Assembly (NCBI GenBank): GCA_016841425.1
Contig: JAENZE010000004.1
Location: 1-64,000 of the forward strand
DNA from: Syntrophomonas sp.
GTDB lineage: Bacteria > Bacillota > Syntrophomonadia > Syntrophomonadales > Syntrophomonadaceae
DNA: 64,000 nucleotides
Direction: 5' to 3'
A program made the position numbers and the translations under genes. Positions 61,159 through 64,000 of the stretch are shown here, in pieces. Every line of letters begins with the position of its first letter. The first letter of the stretch is position 1. The notes below the pieces were generated by a model. That model saw only the letters and a list, made by a program, of their open reading frames with translations, did not search any database and was not told the origin of the DNA.

Positions 61159-61929
61159 ATGGAAACCACGATAAAGCATTTTATCAGCGATATGGTCATT
61201 ATGCTTGGACGTTCCATGCGCCATATTTTCCGCAGCATGGACACCATCATCACTGTCACCCTCATGCCGATCGCGTTTATGCTGCTGTTTGTCTATGTGT
61301 TTGGCGGTGCAATCCAGACCGGCACGGATAACTATGTGAATTACTTATTGCCCGGTATCCTGTTGATTGCTATCGCCAGCGGTATATCCTATACGGCTTA
61401 CCGCCTGTTTATCGATATGCAGAGGGGCATATTCGAGCGGTTCCACTCCATGCCGATTGCACGTTCGACCGTGTTGTGGGGGCACGTGCTAACCTCGCTG
61501 CTTTCCAACGCTATTTCGGTTATCATTATTATTCTCGCAGCGCTCGTTATGGGCTTTCGCTCGTCGGCAGGGGTGCTGTCATGGCTTGCCGTAGCCGGTA
61601 TTCTCGCGCTGTTTACGCTGGCCTTGACATGGATCGCAGCAATTGCCGGGCTGTCCGCAAAATCGGTGGACGGTGCAAGTGCCTTTTCCTATCCAATTAT
61701 CTTCCTGCCGTTTATCAGCTCGGCGTTTGTACCAACCGATTCGATGCCGTCGGGCGTTCGCGCCTTTGCCGAGAACCAGCCGGTGACCTCTATCGTCGAG
61801 GCCGTGCGGTCCCTGCTTATGGGGCAGCCGGTCAGTAATGACATTTGGGTTGCGCTAGCATGGTGTTTGGGCATTCTTGTTGTTGCCTATACATTTGCAA
61901 TGCTGGCTTATAAACGTAAAATAGCGTGA
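61159..61929 (+). CDS. ABC-2 type permease (DrrB type)
   Basis: 256 residues with six transmembrane helices and the ABC-2 pattern: RSMRHIFRSMDTIITVTLMP near the N-terminus, the amphipathic coupling helix FERFHSMPIARSTVLWGH and FLPFISSAFVPTDSMPSGVR near the exit. It immediately follows the ATPase stop codon. It completes the exporter controlled by the XRE-pentapeptide protein. The substrate is unknown. Confidence 0.92.
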   Translation: METTIKHFISDMVIMLGRSMRHIFRSMDTIITVTLMPIAFMLLFVYVFGGAIQTGTDNYVNYLLPGILLIAIASGISYTAYRLFIDMQRGIFERFHSMPIARSTVLWGHVLTSLLSNAISVIIIILAALVMGFRSSAGVLSWLAVAGILALFTLALTWIAAIAGLSAKSVDGASAFSYPIIFLPFISSAFVPTDSMPSGVRAFAENQPVTSIVEAVRSLLMGQPVSNDIWVALAWCLGILVVAYTFAMLAYKRKIA

Positions 61930-62747
61930 GACATTTCGATGGTAGGGGGATTAGCAGTTATTGGAGCACTGAATTCGGAGAATCCGCTCATGATCCTGCA
62001 AGATATACGGCGTTGCCATGGGGAGCGATTTTGTCTGGTCTATTGAAAATATCATGGGTGAACCATGCGTGGTATCAGGCCATTCTTCCGGCGGTATTTT
62101 GGATGACTTTGATCTGGAGTTTGCTGAGATTTTTTATACCGGCTGATGGTTTGCAGGATTTGATTAGGAAGAATCAGACAAGCTTCCGAAAGGTTGCGGA
62201 TGCTATGACCGGTATAAAACAGATAGGGTTGATGTTTTCTGTCGCCTTTTTCCTGACGGCGGCCTTGGTGACCTGGATTACCGTTTCCCGCATGATGGAG
62301 AACCAACGTCAGTATTTGGGAACGCTTCGCTCGTTAGGTTTCTCCAAAAAAGAAATCACGGGACGATATGCGCTTTTTGGGGTCTTAATTACCATTCCAA
62401 GCATGATATTGGGCTGGCTTATTTCCCGATATCTGCTAGCGGAATTCCTGTATGATATTGGGATTACCTATTACACAATAGAAGCAACCGGTGTTACGTG
62501 CTTTATGCCGCACTTCTTCGAAGCAGCGATGTGTGTGGCGGCAGTAACTTGCGGCACTGGGGTGCTCTCCTGCCATAAATCGCTGAGATCTACACCGGCG
62601 GCACTGATGCGCACAAAGCCACCCGCGCAGGGCCACCGTGTTCTATTGGAAAAAATAACTCCGTTATGGCGCAGGCTTAGTTTCAGCGGAAAAATCGTTA
62701 CCAGAAACCTGTTTCGCAATAAAGCCCGGATGCTCGGCAATTATTAA
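61926..62747 (+). pseudogene. Internal fragment of an FtsX-family ABC permease
   Basis: The frame contains an FtsX domain (about residues 88-230: RKVADAMTGIKQIGLMFSVA, FFLTAALVTWITVSRMMENQ, RSLGFSKKEITGRYALFG) and the second-block start FSGKIVTRNLFRNKARM, then ends abruptly. Intact members have about 700-1100 residues, so both ends are missing. The first 85 residues are weakly related and may come from an earlier part of the same gene. It starts at a GTG within the stop codon of the DrrB gene, with no ribosome site of its own. The debris continues to about 62810. Confidence 0.75.
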
Positions 62748-62953
62748 CCTTGGCTTTGATCACTGATAAGGAGCTTATGCAGGACTATGGCGTAGGTTCA
62801 GACCTGACATCTTAATTTGAATTTGGCAGACATTCAATAGATTATTATACTGATTCCTTTTGTTCTCTTTGCTTTTCTGACAAAAAGTGGCCGATGATAA
62901 ATCCATTTCAATGGGTAAACTAAACTGAGGCTTTTATGGGAGGTGATCAGTGA

Positions 62954-63094
62954 ATGAAAAAAGATAAGAAATCAGTCAAAAAGAAGATGAACCCGGATCC
63001 TGCTGCGCTGGAAGGCATCCCTGCTCATGATCCACATGCAGACTTTGTAAGCAAGGATGAGAACTTCAAATCTAGCAGGGGAAACAAGAAATAG
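62954..63094 (+). CDS. CPC_1213-like small basic protein
   Basis: 46 residues, MKKDKKSVKKKMNPDPAALE, then GIPAHDPHADFVSKDENFKS with a basic tail. The KKxKK opening and the HDPHA motif recall the CPC_1213 family of small clostridial proteins of unknown role. Strong site GGGAGGTGATCAGTGA before the ATG. Too small for certainty, but codon use and ribosome site are convincing. Confidence 0.6.
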   Translation: MKKDKKSVKKKMNPDPAALEGIPAHDPHADFVSKDENFKSSRGNKK

Positions 63095-63122
63095 TTCCAG
63101 AGAACGTCCCGGTGGTACGTGC

Positions 63123-63151
63123 TTGACACTTGTTGGATGCGTCATTATAAT
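63123..63151 (+). promoter_or_regulatory. Consensus sigma-A promoter of the T-box transporter operon
   Basis: TTGACA (63123-63128) and TATAAT (63146-63151) with a 17-base spacer: both hexamers are exact consensus. Transcription should start near 63158, at the head of the T-box. Confidence 0.93.
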
Positions 63152-63157
63152 GAAAGA

Positions 63158-63446
63158 GTTAAACCGATGACGTGGAGATAAAACTGTTCTGAGCACCTAC
63201 AGAGAGCAGGGGATGGTGGAAAACCTGCGGAGACGCTGTTCGGTAAATGGACCACTGAGGGCGAAGTGAACGACATCCAGACAGGTTGAATTCAGTAGCT
63301 AAGACGTAAGTTGGCGTTAACAACAATAGTATGCAGCATTTTTGTCAAGTTCAATAATTTTGCTGATGAGCAGCAGATTGGATCAAAATGCATTAAGGTG
63401 GCATAGCAGATAATATCTGTCCTTAAATCAGGGCAGATTTTTTATT
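63158..63446 (+). promoter_or_regulatory. T-box riboswitch upstream of the trpX-like gene
   Basis: Stem I has AGAGAGCAGGGG and GTGGAAAACCTGC distal segments and CACTGAGGGC. The T-box word AAGGTGGCATAGC is at 63395-63407 and a terminator lies at 63415-63443 (ATCTGTCCT with AGGGCAGAT, then a T run). TGGA (63172 on) can pair with TCCA (63272 on) and GTTC with GAAC, which leaves GACA as the specifier side. GAC codes for Asp, and the TGGC bulge requires discriminator G, as in tRNA-Asp. Asn or Trp are alternatives. Confidence 0.85.
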
Positions 63447-63556
63447 TGCGTTTAATTTTATAATATAACTTGTGGCAGATATACTGACCACAAGTGATGG
63501 TGGTTTCTAAATTTAAAATTGGTATAAAAAACAATTAATTAGAAGGAGTGGGTATT

Positions 63557-64000
63557 GTGAAAAAGTTACTGGCACTATTACTTGTTCTTATTGTGGGATT
63601 GGGAACATTGAGTGGATGCTCAAGCAAGAGTGAAAGTGAAACTGTCCAGCCGGAAGTTTTTAAGATTGGTATTGTACAGCCAATGGATCATACTTCCTTG
63701 AATCAAATCCGTGAAACCATTATTTCCGAACTGGAAGCGCAGGGTATGGGAGACAAAGTTGAAATTATTTTCAAAAATGCTAATGGCGACATGAATCTAT
63801 TGCCGTCTATAATGCAGGATTTGCTGAATGATGATGTAGACATGCTGGTTCCAATTGCGACTCCAACTGCACAGGCCGCACTGGCTTCTACCAAAGAAGT
63901 GCCAATTGTGTTTTCCGCAGTAAGCAATCCGGTGGAAGCAGGTCTGGTTGCTTCCTTCGAAGAAACCACAGGTAATATAACCGGCGTTTCAAACTCAATT
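63557..64000 (+). CDS. ABC transporter substrate-binding lipoprotein (TrpX-like, PF04392), partial
   Basis: The first 148 residues; the gene runs off the window. Lipoprotein signal MKKLLALLLVLIVGLGTLSG with the lipobox LSGC, then VFKIGIVQPMDHTSLNQIRE, IIFKNANGDMNLLPSIMQDL and VPIATPTAQAALAS, all typical of the ABC_sub_bind family. In Streptococcus and others this family (TrpXYZ) is under a tryptophan T-box. Here the leader looks Asp-type, so the substrate may differ. GGAGTGGG precedes GTG 63557. Confidence 0.88.
   Translation, partial: MKKLLALLLVLIVGLGTLSGCSSKSESETVQPEVFKIGIVQPMDHTSLNQIRETIISELEAQGMGDKVEIIFKNANGDMNLLPSIMQDLLNDDVDMLVPIATPTAQAALASTKEVPIVFSAVSNPVEAGLVASFEETTGNITGVSNSI

Noticed and set aside
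1-64000. CRISPR array
   Set aside because: No series of regularly spaced direct repeats was seen; the repeats present are inverted and few.

Overview
This window reads as chromosome of an anaerobic, spore-forming, low-to-mid GC Firmicute, most like a fatty-acid-oxidising Syntrophomonas relative. The clues are a beta-oxidation operon behind a sigma-54 promoter with its own CBS/PAS-type activator, a CIRCE operator, two T-box leaders, a YyaC spore protein, a 2-oxoacid:ferredoxin oxidoreductase and a DnaD-type replication protein. The species assignment is inference; no rRNA gene is present.

Layout. 77-3435: PAS histidine kinase (minus), CBO0543-type membrane protein, DUF3231 protein. 3943-12725: sigma-54 activator, large palindromic upstream activating site, perfect sigma-54 promoter, then enoyl-CoA hydratase, acyl-CoA dehydrogenase, HSD10-type dehydrogenase, thiolase, DUF35 partner and CoA-transferase. 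12790-14135: gene-poor stretch with a holin-like mini-toxin, a broken small gene and tRNA-Lys. 14193-19885: CIRCE-controlled htpG (minus), phasin-like protein, UbiB-family kinase, degenerate alkaline-phosphatase-fold protein, a small protein (minus). 20018-28334: T-box, Lrp regulator and aminotransferase, beta-CASP nuclease, DnaD and DnaB-like proteins, speE. 28382-36110: solute symporter, phenylacetate-CoA ligase, HisC-like aminotransferase, YyaC, two inverted-repeat (MITE-like) elements, IorAB; this looks like an aryl-acid or aromatic amino acid module. 36262-41574: Uma2 protein with fused HTH, RlmD-type methyltransferase, zinc-ribbon protein, SAM methyltransferase and gene debris. 41712-55585: glycogen/alpha-glucan cluster (glgP, glgA, glgB, GT4, nucleotidyltransferase-mutase fusion, CBM, GH13-GH77 fusion). 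56049-64000: ArsC-like, YigZ, YjdF with leader, a second toxin relic, hydrolase with HTH regulator, XRE-pentapeptide regulator with ABC exporter, a permease fragment, and the start of a T-box-controlled ABC transporter.

How it fits together. The activator at 3943 probably reads nucleotide or energy status through CBS domains and a ligand or redox state through PAS domains, then drives the downstream operon from the sigma-54 promoter. That operon encodes a full beta-oxidation spiral plus CoA activation, possibly for a branched acid such as 2-methylbutyrate. The glycogen cluster encodes synthesis, branching, phosphorolysis and debranching/transglycosylation, without a recognisable separate glgC. 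Repeats, gene relics and truncated genes cluster at 11.2-13.9 kb, 32.9-33.6 kb, 40.4-41.5 kb and 57.2-62.8 kb; these are the plastic parts of the window.
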